Shown here: piece by piece, positions 33,504 to 39,259 of the stretch
Layout of the letters: every line of letters begins with the position of its first letter
Position numbering within the stretch: position 1 is the stretch's first letter
NCBI GenBank assembly: GCA_001783145.1
Contig: MFQT01000004.1
Span: 25,206-64,464, forward strand
DNA: 39,259 bases
From: Candidatus Magasanikbacteria bacterium RIFOXYB2_FULL_38_10
GTDB lineage: Bacteria > Patescibacteriota > Patescibacteriia > Magasanikbacterales > UBA10003
Reading direction: 5' to 3'
Translations under genes and position numbers: made by a program
The notes under the pieces: generated by a model
What the model was told of the DNA's origin: nothing
Databases searched by the model: none
Seen by the model: the letters and a program-made list of their open reading frames with translations, nothing else

Positions 33504-33845
33504 TTACAAAAATTTTACAAATTTATTTTCCTTATCGACCAAAATATTTTTTGATTTGATTGGCTTTTTAGTTAGCTCAAAACCCATAATAATAATCTCC
33601 TCGCCGGATTTTATTAAATGCGCCGCGGCGCCGTTCATACAAATGATCCCGGAATTTTTAGGACCGGAAATTACGTAAGTTTCCAGCCTCGCGCCGGAGG
33701 TATTGCTGACCACCAGTACCTTTTCTCCTTCCCAAAAATCAACTTTTTTTATCAAATTTTCATCAATGGTAATACTGCCGATGTAATCTAAATTTGCTTC
33801 GGTTACGGTTGCCTTATGAATTTTAGCATGTAATACAAAGCGCAT
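33504..33845 (-). CDS. panD: Aspartate 1-decarboxylase
   Basis: Pyruvoyl-dependent enzyme converting L-aspartate to beta-alanine for pantothenate and CoA. From the ATG at 33845 the protein is 113 aa and aligns with the family from its first residues (MRFVLHAKIHKATVTEANLDYIGSITI). The self-cleavage site Gly-Ser is in YIGSITI (Ser25), and the conserved GARLETYVISG and NGAAAHLIKSGEEIIIMGF follow. The C-terminal extension (about 95-113, Lys-rich) goes slightly beyond the usual end. A TTG nine codons upstream is rejected because its frame runs through the -10 box. No other pantothenate gene is in the window. Confidence 0.93.
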   Translation of the reverse strand: MRFVLHAKIHKATVTEANLDYIGSITIDENLIKKVDFWEGEKVLVVSNTSGARLETYVISGPKNSGIICMNGAAAHLIKSGEEIIIMGFELTKKPIKSKNILVDKENKFVKFL

Positions 33846-33863
33846 ATTAATTTTGATTATCTT

Positions 33864-33892
33864 ATTATACAAAAATTATCAAAATAAGGCAA
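33864..33892 (-). promoter_or_regulatory. panD promoter
   Basis: Minus strand TTGCCT (33892-33887), 17-bp spacer, TATAAT (33869-33864), with a leader of about 12 bases and no Shine-Dalgarno. Confidence 0.65.
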
Positions 33893-33923
33893 AAATTAAG
33901 TTTATTGGAAATCCACAGGCCTG

Positions 33924-33952
33924 TTGACTTTATTAGGCGTTCGTGCTACAAT
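33924..33952 (+). promoter_or_regulatory. Extended -10 promoter of the 34006 gene
   Basis: TTGACT (33924-33929), 17-bp spacer, TGC-TACAAT (-10 at 33947-33952). The leader of about 47 bases ends in the full Shine-Dalgarno TAAGGAGG (33993-34000). Confidence 0.8.
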
Positions 33953-34005
33953 CACCGTCTGGCTAAAAAGGCCGGTGGAACTTGAGAAACCATAAGGAGG
34001 TTCCT

Positions 34006-34641
34006 ATGTTCATGTTCCTTAGACGAAGATGGAAGGCTCTTGATGGAACAAATCTTAGGCATGTTCTTATACCCCCGGGTGTATATGAAATGGAACGTTT
34101 CCTCGATCCTCTTGGTTCAGTTTGGCTGGTTATTAAGGGTACTTCATATGGCGCTACGGAAAATTTTTGGCGCCGATGGATTAATACTCCCGGTACCAAT
34201 TACGGCGATTTTGCAGTGGTAATCATTGAGGAATTGCCTGCGGGAATGAAACTAGCTGATCCTAAAAGGATTGGTCCTGCTCCCAAGGAACAAGGGGGTG
34301 TCTTCGCGACCGAACTTCGTGAGGACAAACTGACCGTGGCTTTTCTTTGGGCACCGGATGGTAGTCATGCCTCCAGCGTCAGTATTCTCAAGGAAGTTTG
34401 GGTCAAAGCCGGTAGAAAGGAATACGAATCGGACGGAGATGATCCGCGTTACCTCGTTTTCCACGTTTACAACTACCTTGATCCCAGCAAGACCATTCCT
34501 GACTCTGGCTGTAGAGTCAATCCGCGTGAAAAGCCATTTTTGAACTTTGAAGAGGCCTTGGCCGTGGCCGAACAGCACGCTACTGAAGCCCTAGCGAGCG
34601 GCAGGTGGGTGCCGGTAGAGGCAGTAGCCAGGCCGGCTTAA
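34006..34641 (+). CDS. Soluble protein of unknown family
   Basis: 211 aa, no domain recognised. No signal peptide or transmembrane helix is apparent. Visible features are an N-terminal basic patch (FLRRRWK), several aromatic strand-like segments (SVWLVIKGTSYG, FAVVIIEELPAGM, LVFHVYNYLD) and a C-terminal helix (FEEALAVAEQHATEALASG); there is one cysteine (GCRVNP). The ATG at 34006 is fixed by TAAGGAGG five bases upstream. None of about 18 leucine codons is TTA, unlike the core genes here. Isolated unit with consensus promoter and terminator; an acquired or specially expressed gene is likely. Confidence 0.7.
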   Translation: MFMFLRRRWKALDGTNLRHVLIPPGVYEMERFLDPLGSVWLVIKGTSYGATENFWRRWINTPGTNYGDFAVVIIEELPAGMKLADPKRIGPAPKEQGGVFATELREDKLTVAFLWAPDGSHASSVSILKEVWVKAGRKEYESDGDDPRYLVFHVYNYLDPSKTIPDSGCRVNPREKPFLNFEEALAVAEQHATEALASGRWVPVEAVARPA

Positions 34642-34669
34642 TGCCAATTAACAATTAATGGAACTTCAT

Positions 34670-34700
34670 AGAGGGGTGAGTAAACCAACCCCTCTTTTTT
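34670..34700 (+). terminator. Terminator of the 34006 gene
   Basis: Perfect stem AGAGGGGT (34670-34677) / ACCCCTCT (34688-34695) and a T-run to 34700. Confidence 0.9.
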
Positions 34701-34711
34701 AATCTACAAAA

Positions 34712-34758
34712 TTGACGTAAAGTTGACGTAAAGATAAAAACATGCCATGATATATAAT
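34712..34758 (+). promoter_or_regulatory. Tandem 11-bp repeat and -10 box before the SemiSWEET-like gene
   Basis: TTGACGTAAAG occurs twice head to tail (34712-34722, 34723-34733). TATAAT lies at 34753-34758, 24 bases after the second TTGACG, too far for a simple -35; CATGAT at 34746-34751 would give 17 bp. Direct repeats with an 11-bp period near a promoter are the layout of OmpR/PhoB-type activator sites. Confidence 0.55.
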
Positions 34759-34791
34759 CAGGAATTTTTATTAAATCAATGGAGGCTCTAA

Positions 34792-35070
34792 GTGGAAATA
34801 TTTAAGGAGTTTCTGAAAACGCTCTTTGACCTTGGCATGTGTCTGAATATTCTGGTGATTTTGCCACAGCCCATTAAAATTTGGCGTTTAAAAAGCGCTG
34901 AAAATGTGTCTGCTTGGACTTGGTTCTTTTTCTTTATCTTTCAAACAGCTACCAGTTTGCACGGTGTTTTAAACTTGCATTCCACTGCCATGTTTCTGGG
35001 AATGGGCGGTAGCGCCCTAATTTCGCTAATTACTTTAATACTTTGCTTAGTTTACAAGAGTAACAAATAA
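34792..35070 (+). CDS. SemiSWEET-like PQ-loop transporter
   Basis: A 92 aa protein with three hydrophobic helices (about 13-30, 41-60, 66-87) and the PQ-loop motif LPQPIKIWRLKSAENVS at the end of the first. This is the half-size unit of SWEET sugar carriers, which works as a dimer; the substrate could be a small sugar, but PQ-loop proteins of other specificity exist. The start is GTG at 34792, six bases after GGAGG (34781-34785). It is flanked by terminators on both sides, so it is a single-gene unit. Confidence 0.8.
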   Translation: MEIFKEFLKTLFDLGMCLNILVILPQPIKIWRLKSAENVSAWTWFFFFIFQTATSLHGVLNLHSTAMFLGMGGSALISLITLILCLVYKSNK

Positions 35071-35076
35071 AACATT

Positions 35077-35108
35077 ACCCCCTATGGATTCTCCATTTGG
35101 GGTTTTTT
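35077..35108 (+). terminator. Terminator of the SemiSWEET-like gene
   Basis: Outer stem ACCCC/GGGGT (35077-35081 with 35099-35103), two mismatches, inner stem ATGGA/TCCAT, loop TTC, then a six-base T-run. Confidence 0.8.
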
Positions 35109-35217
35109 ATAAATCTGTTGCACCATCATTGCCAATTATTTAATTACACTTTTGATATTTATGCCTTTTTATTTTAATCCTTTCAATAATTAATGGTTTG
35201 AGTATATCGGGGGAAAT

Positions 35218-35634
35218 TTATTTTTTATTTGATATTAGATTAGATAACCAAACTCCAATGATAAAAAAAAGAGTGTGTCCCAACCACCAAGTACCACTGA
35301 ATAAAATTAAATTAGTTCGTGCTATACCAATAATATTTGGCGCTCTTGAACCAAAAGGCACTCCTGCTTCCCCTAATTCCCAAGATCTATAATAAATACT
35401 CATTAGCGCGCTGAAAAATAAACCGGTTATAAAGATAATTAGCCAGCGCCGGTCAATTTTATTTTTATAAATATTAGAACCTAATATTGCTGATGCCACG
35501 AAAAATGCCAGCAAAAATTTGATGACAAAATAAGTTAACGATTCCATTGGATGAGTCAAAAAGTAGTGGAACAAAAAATCTATCATTATGGTTGTGGAGG
35601 CGACAACGAGTGATTTTTTGAAAATTAAATCCAT
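35218..35634 (-). CDS. Four-helix membrane protein of unknown function
   Basis: 138 aa, not recognised. Hydrophobic segments at about 8-26, 33-52, 63-80 and 108-132. A polar stretch between the third and fourth (YYRSWELGEAGVPFGSRAP) holds conserved-looking charged residues and may be the functional loop. It starts five bases after the cupredoxin stop, so it belongs to that operon; a role in copper handling or electron transfer is only suggested by this context. Confidence 0.7.
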   Translation of the reverse strand: MDLIFKKSLVVASTTIMIDFLFHYFLTHPMESLTYFVIKFLLAFFVASAILGSNIYKNKIDRRWLIIFITGLFFSALMSIYYRSWELGEAGVPFGSRAPNIIGIARTNLILFSGTWWLGHTLFFIIGVWLSNLISNKK

Positions 35635-35639
35635 AAATA

Positions 35640-36017
35640 TTATTTAATAATAATTCTTCCGTTCATTGATGGGTGAATTTCGCAGTAGTAATTGTATTCT
35701 CCAGTTTTTGTGAAAACAAAGCTGAATTCATCGCCAGTTTTTAAATCGTTACTAGAAAATATTCCTTCTCTGGAAACTATTTTATGATTGGCCTGATCAT
35801 TTTGTTTCCAGGTAACTTTTGTTCCGATTGATGCATTTAGTGTTGCGGGTGAAAAAGTAAAATTTTTAATATTTATTTCATTAGCTATCTGCGAAGTGTT
35901 TATGGGCGCATTTTTGCCGCCAGTTAAGGAATAAGGCTTCAAATAATTTTTCATTAAAATTGCTCCCCCAATAATGACAATGATTACTGTTATCAATAGT
36001 ATAATTTTTTTGTCCAT
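35640..36017 (-). CDS. Membrane-anchored cupredoxin (plastocyanin-like)
   Basis: A 125 aa blue-copper protein. N-terminal anchor helix (about 4-22) exposes a beta-sandwich domain (about 45-125). Type 1 copper ligands are all present and correctly spaced: His78 (QANHKIV), Cys112, His115 and Met118 (YYCEIHPSM). The fold pattern FTFSPATLNASIGTKVTWKQND is standard for the family. The ATG at 36017 is chosen because the anchor begins there (MDKKIILLIT); the frame extends upstream to 36131 without a signal sequence. Likely partner or electron donor/acceptor is unknown; no terminal oxidase gene is in the window. Confidence 0.88.
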   Translation of the reverse strand: MDKKIILLITVIIVIIGGAILMKNYLKPYSLTGGKNAPINTSQIANEINIKNFTFSPATLNASIGTKVTWKQNDQANHKIVSREGIFSSNDLKTGDEFSFVFTKTGEYNYYCEIHPSMNGRIIIK

Positions 36018-36110
36018 GGTTTTATTGTTAATTAAATTAAAAATAAATTTGTCTTGAAAGAAAAAGTAAAAATATCTTTCGCGATACTTGTAAAATTCAA
36101 TCCGCTCGCT

Positions 36111-36226
36111 CGATTCGTCCCCCCTCGTCAATCACCAGTCACAAAAAACAAAAAGTGAAAAAACAATTTTGTTTTTTGTAGTTTTAGGCGAAAGGGGACA
36201 GAGGGGAATTTAAAGGGGCGAATGAC
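36111..36226. repeat. Nested inverted repeats between cupredoxin and fic
   Basis: Perfect 13-bp arms (36141-36153 and 36167-36179; A-rich and T-rich) form a central hairpin. Outside them CCCCTCGTC (36122-36130) can pair with GACAGAGGGG (36198-36207) with one bulge, and ATTCGTCCCC with GGGGCGAAT (36216-36224). The whole could fold into one long imperfect hairpin of about 115 bases. No gene is seen inside. Confidence 0.5.
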
Positions 36227-36248
36227 CCGAAGCCAAGATGTTTTTTTA

Positions 36249-37133
36249 CTATTTTTTTTGTGCGACGCCGATCTTCCACACACCTTTTTCCAGAAATGCC
36301 TCTATTGTCTGGCGAGTTGCTTTATTAATTAAATTAGAGTGTGATATTTTATTTATTTTTCCGTATTCCGCAAGCGTCGTTATTTGTGCACCTTCAAGAT
36401 AAGCAAGCCGTTTATAGTAGCTATTAGTAAGTGCTTTGCCAACAATTTCTTCCATAATGGCAGTTACATCATTAGCGTCAAATTCTCTAAACGCCTCATA
36501 GTATTTTTTTCGGTCAATAAATTTTATATTTATTGGTACAAATCCTTCTCGGATTAACAAATAATTGTTTATAACGCGCCCAATACGACCATTGCCGTCA
36601 CAAAATGGGTGAGTGTATTCAAAAGTAAGATGTAACTTCGCTATCCGTTTGATGATATTTTCATGACTGGTGGCGTTATACTCGGACAACATTTTTTCCA
36701 AACGGTCCACCACTTCTTTAGGATTAGGTGCAATATGGCTGCCCACGCGCACAAATTCATTGTCCTTTCTAAACCGACCGGCAATGTCATTGCGAATATT
36801 GGCAATTAACATTTTGTGAAGTGATAATATTATCTCAAGACTAAGTTCTTGCTCTTTGGCTCTTTTATCAATATATGTTACTACCCGCGCCAGATTTTTT
36901 GCTTCAAAAATTTCCCTTTCAGTGATATATCTGTCCAAGTTTATTTGCAAAAGTATTTTTTCGGTTTCCTCAAAAGTAAGAGTGCTATTTTCAATAGCGT
37001 TGGAGTTGTATACCTGTTCTGCTACTTCTGCTTCACTAAGTAATCTTAAAAGATTCTGTTTTCCAATAGACGCGGTATAGAAACGCTCTCTTAAGAGAGA
37101 AATTATGTTTAAAACATGTAGTGTTTTTGGCAT
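36249..37133 (-). CDS. Fic-family protein, likely AMP transferase, with N-terminal inhibitory motif
   Basis: Fic enzymes transfer AMP (or another nucleotide moiety) to hydroxyl side chains. The active-site loop HPFCDGNGRIGR (175-186) is a perfect match to HPFx(D/E)GNGRxxR. The class II inhibitory motif (S/T)xxxE(G/N) is present as SNAIEN (44-49), with Glu48 expected to block ATP placement. The substrate-binding flap is around 119-134 (GRFRKDNEFVRVGSH), and a winged-helix C-terminal domain (about 245-290) may bind DNA. 294 aa is usual for the Fic/DUF4172-like group. The gene lies behind a perfect consensus promoter and downstream of a truncated KilA-N gene; a chromosomal regulator or a mobile toxin are both possible. 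Confidence 0.92.
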   Translation of the reverse strand: MPKTLHVLNIISLLRERFYTASIGKQNLLRLLSEAEVAEQVYNSNAIENSTLTFEETEKILLQINLDRYITEREIFEAKNLARVVTYIDKRAKEQELSLEIILSLHKMLIANIRNDIAGRFRKDNEFVRVGSHIAPNPKEVVDRLEKMLSEYNATSHENIIKRIAKLHLTFEYTHPFCDGNGRIGRVINNYLLIREGFVPINIKFIDRKKYYEAFREFDANDVTAIMEEIVGKALTNSYYKRLAYLEGAQITTLAEYGKINKISHSNLINKATRQTIEAFLEKGVWKIGVAQKK

Positions 37134-37162
37134 ATTATATGAATAATGAGTAATATAACCCT

Positions 37163-37191
37163 ATTATACACTATTTTCACTCTTTTGTCAA
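37163..37191 (-). promoter_or_regulatory. Perfect consensus promoter of fic
   Basis: Minus strand TTGACA (37191-37186), 17-bp spacer, TATAAT (37168-37163). TTATAT/ATATAA (37135-37140, 37153-37158) surround the expected transcription start and could be an operator. Confidence 0.85.
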
Positions 37192-37192
37192 G

Positions 37193-37236
37193 ATAACCGT
37201 GAATAAAGGCTAAAATCGGGCAATATTTACGGTTAT
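37193..37236. repeat. 13-bp inverted repeat abutting the fic -35
   Basis: ATAACCGTGAATA (37193-37205) and TATTTACGGTTAT (37224-37236) are inverted copies with one mismatch (G-U in RNA), separated by 18 bases. It begins one base from the -35 box and has no T-run, so an operator is more likely than a terminator. Confidence 0.65.
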
Positions 37237-37356
37237 GGGAATTAAATTGTGAGATAGATACAAACTTGTGGATAATCTTTTTAAAATGGTTTAGAGAGAA
37301 ATTTATGGTAAACCATATTAAGGAATTTGGGTCAAGTGATTCATTTTTTATTTCGC

Positions 37357-37674
37357 CTAACGTACACTGGTTGCTTTTAGCCCGATAGCATGGGTTTTTT
37401 CTACCCATTCTCTTGCACTTATTTTGTAGTTATTTAAACCCGCTTTACTTTTAATTATGGCGAATTCGCCATAATTAAAATCTGGATTATAAATTCTTTC
37501 CCATATACCCAAAAATTCAACCGTATTCCTATTTCTTAACCAGTCAGAAATAAAAAAATCACCATCTTTTGCCTTGAGCATGTCGGTCAAAGAAATATAA
37601 TCATAGTCGGAATTACCCTGCTTGATGATAGTAATCTTGGTTCCTTTTACATTTATTGTTTTATTTTTTGGCAT
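37357..37674 (-). pseudogene. KilA-N domain protein, 3'-truncated
   Basis: 105 residues match the first two thirds of a KilA-N DNA-binding domain: YISLTDMLKAKDGDFFISDWLRNRNTVEFLGIWE, NPDFNYGEF and WVEKTHAIGL. In intact members the next residues are a Gly-rich GRYGGTYAHKDIAFEFA block and a further 100 or more residues; here the frame ends with an unrelated KATSVR and stop. No continuation was found in the other minus-strand frames down to 37134. KilA-N proteins are common in phages and mobile islands. A short functional protein cannot be ruled out. Confidence 0.65.
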
Positions 37675-37709
37675 ATACTTATTTTATTCTTTTCAATTGC
37701 ACCGCTTTT

Positions 37710-37739
37710 TTTAAAGTTACTGAATTCTGTAACTTTAAA
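37710..37739. repeat. Perfect 11-bp inverted repeat upstream of the KilA-N gene
   Basis: TTTAAAGTTAC (37710-37720) and GTAACTTTAAA (37729-37739) around TGAATTCT, about 36 bases before the KilA-N start (minus strand). No T-run follows, so an operator is the simpler reading. Confidence 0.6.
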
Positions 37740-37801
37740 ATTGATACTTGTCTTAATTTTACCATGTTAGAGGCTAGAGGTGAATTTTTTTAAAAACTCC
37801 T

Positions 37802-38719
37802 TTATTTTTTATTTATCAAAAACGTTCCAATAAGCATAATTGAAATAGCCAGAATTTTATGGGCAAGATGTTTCTTTGTAATATTTTCTTTACTGATATG
37901 CGGGAAAAACAAAGTCAGAATTACCCCATAAATAAAAACAAAAAGCGGTTGAAAGCCGTCAACAATCCAAGTTAAAGTGATTGGTGTTAAAAGTGAAGCA
38001 AAATTGAATGATAGTTTGGCAATCATATTTAAAACTTCATTAATTCCATTTAGAGTTAAGACAGTCAATTTATTAGCTTTAATCACGGAAATGAACTCAT
38101 CTCTATATTTTTTGATAAAAACAAAAAGGAAAAAAGAAAATATCGCGAATCCAACATATTCCCAAAAACTTGTAACCCAGAAAGAAGCGGTTACCGCAAA
38201 GTATTTAAAAAACAAAAAATTTAGCGAGAAAAAAAGTGACGAAATAGTCATTAGCAAGAGGACTTCTTTTTTGATGACAATTTTTTTAGCTTCGGATAAT
38301 TCTAGCGAAATTATAATCGCTCCTAAAATAATTAAAATTCCACCAAATAACTGATTACCATTCAGAGTTTCACCTAAAATTAACCATGCTAAAAAATATG
38401 TGAATACGGGAATCAACTGAAACATCGGGACAGCGATTGAAGTTTCATCTTTTTTTAAAGCATAAAGATACGGTAGTGTAGCCAAAAGGTACATAAACCC
38501 GTTCGACGCAATAAAGATACCTTTGCTGAATGGGAAGCTTAAAACTTCGGGGTGCACAATCGCGATGATGCTCAAAATAAACACGCCTATAATAGAAGAA
38601 AACATCATTAAGGCACCTACTCCGCCACCTTTGAAGTATTTACTTATTAGATATTTATCAAAATGATTTGTTGCACTCCAGATTGCTGGAGGGATAAGTG
38701 CAATCAAAAACCAATTCAT
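37802..38719 (-). CDS. EamA-family (DMT superfamily) transporter
   Basis: 305 aa integral membrane protein with ten hydrophobic helices in two five-helix repeats, the EamA layout. Helix 1 (LIALIPPAIWSATNHFDKYLISKYF), the motif YALKKDETSIAVPMFQLIPVFTYFLAWLILGE in the fourth helix region and the Lys-rich gap (about 145-152) between the two repeats are typical. EamA proteins export amino acids, nucleosides or other metabolites; no specific substrate can be read from the sequence. It is a single gene with a weak AAGGA about 12 bases before the ATG. Confidence 0.88.
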   Translation of the reverse strand: MNWFLIALIPPAIWSATNHFDKYLISKYFKGGGVGALMMFSSIIGVFILSIIAIVHPEVLSFPFSKGIFIASNGFMYLLATLPYLYALKKDETSIAVPMFQLIPVFTYFLAWLILGETLNGNQLFGGILIILGAIIISLELSEAKKIVIKKEVLLLMTISSLFFSLNFLFFKYFAVTASFWVTSFWEYVGFAIFSFFLFVFIKKYRDEFISVIKANKLTVLTLNGINEVLNMIAKLSFNFASLLTPITLTWIVDGFQPLFVFIYGVILTLFFPHISKENITKKHLAHKILAISIMLIGTFLINKK

Positions 38720-38900
38720 AATTTATTTTTTCCTTAATTTTTAAAATATTCTGAGCGCTAGCGAACTCCCATTTTCCCTTTTAATTTTTAAAAAATTTAA
38801 TTTCATTATTGTAGGATAAATCACTAAAAACATACATGGTTAAGAGGAAAACCGATATTCTCAGCAGACGCAAAAGGAAACGCTATCGTAATAATTGCTA

Positions 38901-38929
38901 TTGACTTACTATTCTAAATATGCTAATAT
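38901..38929 (+). promoter_or_regulatory. Extended -10 promoter of the zinc-ribbon gene
   Basis: TTGACT (38901-38906), 17-bp spacer, TGC-TAATAT (-10 at 38924-38929). Same design as before the 6105 and 34006 genes. The leader is about 40 bases and ends in AAAGGAGG (38958-38965). Confidence 0.75.
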
Positions 38930-38975
38930 TATCTGTTTCGTGGTTTCCCAGATTTTCAAAGGAGGGAATGGAGTC

Positions 38976-39203
38976 ATGCATTACAAATGCTATAATTGTG
39001 GAAAAGAACGTGGAGGAATGTCGGTTTATGAGGCACGTAATAGCAAGTGCCCGAGTTGTGGCGGAGACTGGAATCCGTGCTACGCTGAAAATCCTGATCT
39101 TAAGCCACGTTCTTGTTGGAATTGTGGAACATCACAGGGAACGATGACTTATTATGATTTCAGGAACAGTAAATGTAGCAAGTGTGGTGTATCCCTGTGT
39201 TGA
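38976..39203 (+). CDS. Small protein with two tandem zinc ribbons
   Basis: 75 aa made of two copies of one unit: CYNCGKERGGMSVYEARNSK followed by CPSCGG, and CWNCGTSQGTMTYYDFRNSK followed by CSKCG. Each copy has two C-x2-C pairs about 18 residues apart and the shared core Y-x-x-R-N-S-K-C, so each should bind one zinc. A third C (NPCYAE) lies in the linker. The ATG at 38976 is supported by AAAGGAGG ten bases upstream; a longer frame to 38895 would run through the promoter. The stop is TGA. Function unknown; nucleic-acid or protein binding is the usual role of such ribbons. Confidence 0.75.
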   Translation: MHYKCYNCGKERGGMSVYEARNSKCPSCGGDWNPCYAENPDLKPRSCWNCGTSQGTMTYYDFRNSKCSKCGVSLC

Positions 39204-39224
39204 TTGGTATTTTCACGAAACTAC

Positions 39225-39255
39225 AGCCGTATGGTCCGCCCAGCGGCTTTTCTTT
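39225..39255 (+). terminator. Possible terminator of the zinc-ribbon gene
   Basis: AGCCG (39225-39229) / CGGCT (39244-39248) with a T-rich tail (TTTTCTTTT). The stem is short and the loop long, so this is a weak call at the window end. Confidence 0.4.
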
Positions 39256-39259
39256 TCAA

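Noticed and set aside
36018-36131. N-terminal extension of the cupredoxin
   Set aside because: The extension has no signal-peptide character before the real anchor helix, which begins at the ATG at 36017.
37086-37099. CTCTCTTAAGAGAG palindrome as an operator
   Set aside because: It lies inside the fic coding region and is explained by the codons for a Leu-Leu-Arg-Glu-Arg stretch; no supporting context.
37109-37408. Minus-strand 99-codon frame between fic and KilA-N
   Set aside because: It overlaps the fic promoter and both inverted repeats, and does not continue the missing KilA-N sequence.
10853-39203. UGA recoding (genetic code 25)
   Set aside because: TGA is the natural stop of der, the Clp ATPase and the zinc-ribbon gene, and no in-frame TGA interrupts a conserved gene.
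33057-39259. Prophage or insertion-sequence interpretation of the accessory end
   Set aside because: No integrase, transposase, terminase or structural phage gene and no terminal repeats are present; only Fic and KilA-N hint at mobility.

Overview
The window looks like a piece of chromosome from a small-genome, AT-rich bacterium of the Patescibacteria (Candidate Phyla Radiation), most likely Parcubacteria-like. This is an inference from several things together: compact core genes with 2-10 base gaps or ATGA overlaps, almost no Shine-Dalgarno sequences before core genes, promoters whose -10 box sits only a few bases from the start codon, a secretion-pilin-like protein fused to a peptidase, and divergent Mur-ligase motifs. 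TGA is used as a real stop (der, the Clp ATPase gene, the zinc-ribbon gene), so the code is standard and not the UGA=Gly code of Gracilibacteria/Absconditabacteria. No insertion sequence, CRISPR array, rRNA or prophage module was seen.

Layout. 1-1510: 3' end of scpB, then a D,D-carboxypeptidase (dacA-like). 1584-2705 (minus): tRNA-Leu, a membrane-anchored metallophosphoesterase and tRNA-Met. 2752-4423: parA-parB. 4434-5942 (minus): a bifunctional (p)ppGpp synthetase/hydrolase. 6105-6707: an isolated membrane protein of unknown family with its own strong promoter and terminator. 6886-12211 (minus): der-pth-dprA plus topA with its own promoter. 12281-13675 (minus): an LCP-family envelope protein. 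13806-14521: tRNA-Val, a small membrane protein, tRNA-Arg. 14684-16073: ECF-type sigma factor with an overlapping membrane anti-sigma candidate. 16176-20488: MacA-like adaptor, ABC ATPase, MacB-like permease and a lipoprotein. 20581-22647: recG. 22650-30080 (minus): ClpC-like ATPase, three-helix membrane protein, anchored beta-propeller, DsbA-like thiol oxidoreductase, Cys-rich pilin/M15 peptidase fusion, radA. 30205-33025: phosphomannomutase/phosphoglucomutase and murD.

From 33057 to the end the window becomes accessory in character: short single-gene units with near-consensus promoters, Shine-Dalgarno sites and intrinsic terminators (two unknown proteins, a SemiSWEET-like transporter, a duplicated zinc-ribbon protein), mixed with an orphan panD, a cupredoxin operon, a Fic protein behind a perfect consensus promoter, a 3'-truncated KilA-N gene and an EamA transporter. 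No stretch over 300 bases lacks a gene. The largest gaps (36018-36248, 37134-37356, 38720-38975) hold inverted repeats and promoters as listed; 38720-38900 shows nothing else.

Themes. (1) Cell wall and envelope: dacA, LCP, murD, M15 fusion, phosphohexomutase, MacAB-like exporter under a likely ECF sigma/anti-sigma pair. (2) DNA uptake and recombination: dprA, radA, recG, topA. (3) A clpC-radA neighbourhood (known in Firmicutes) with four envelope/redox genes between the two ends. (4) Two styles of expression signal: leaderless or Shine-Dalgarno-less core genes versus a set of accessory genes with TTGAC(A/T)-N14-TGCTA promoters, strong Shine-Dalgarno sites and, in two of them, no TTA leucine codons.
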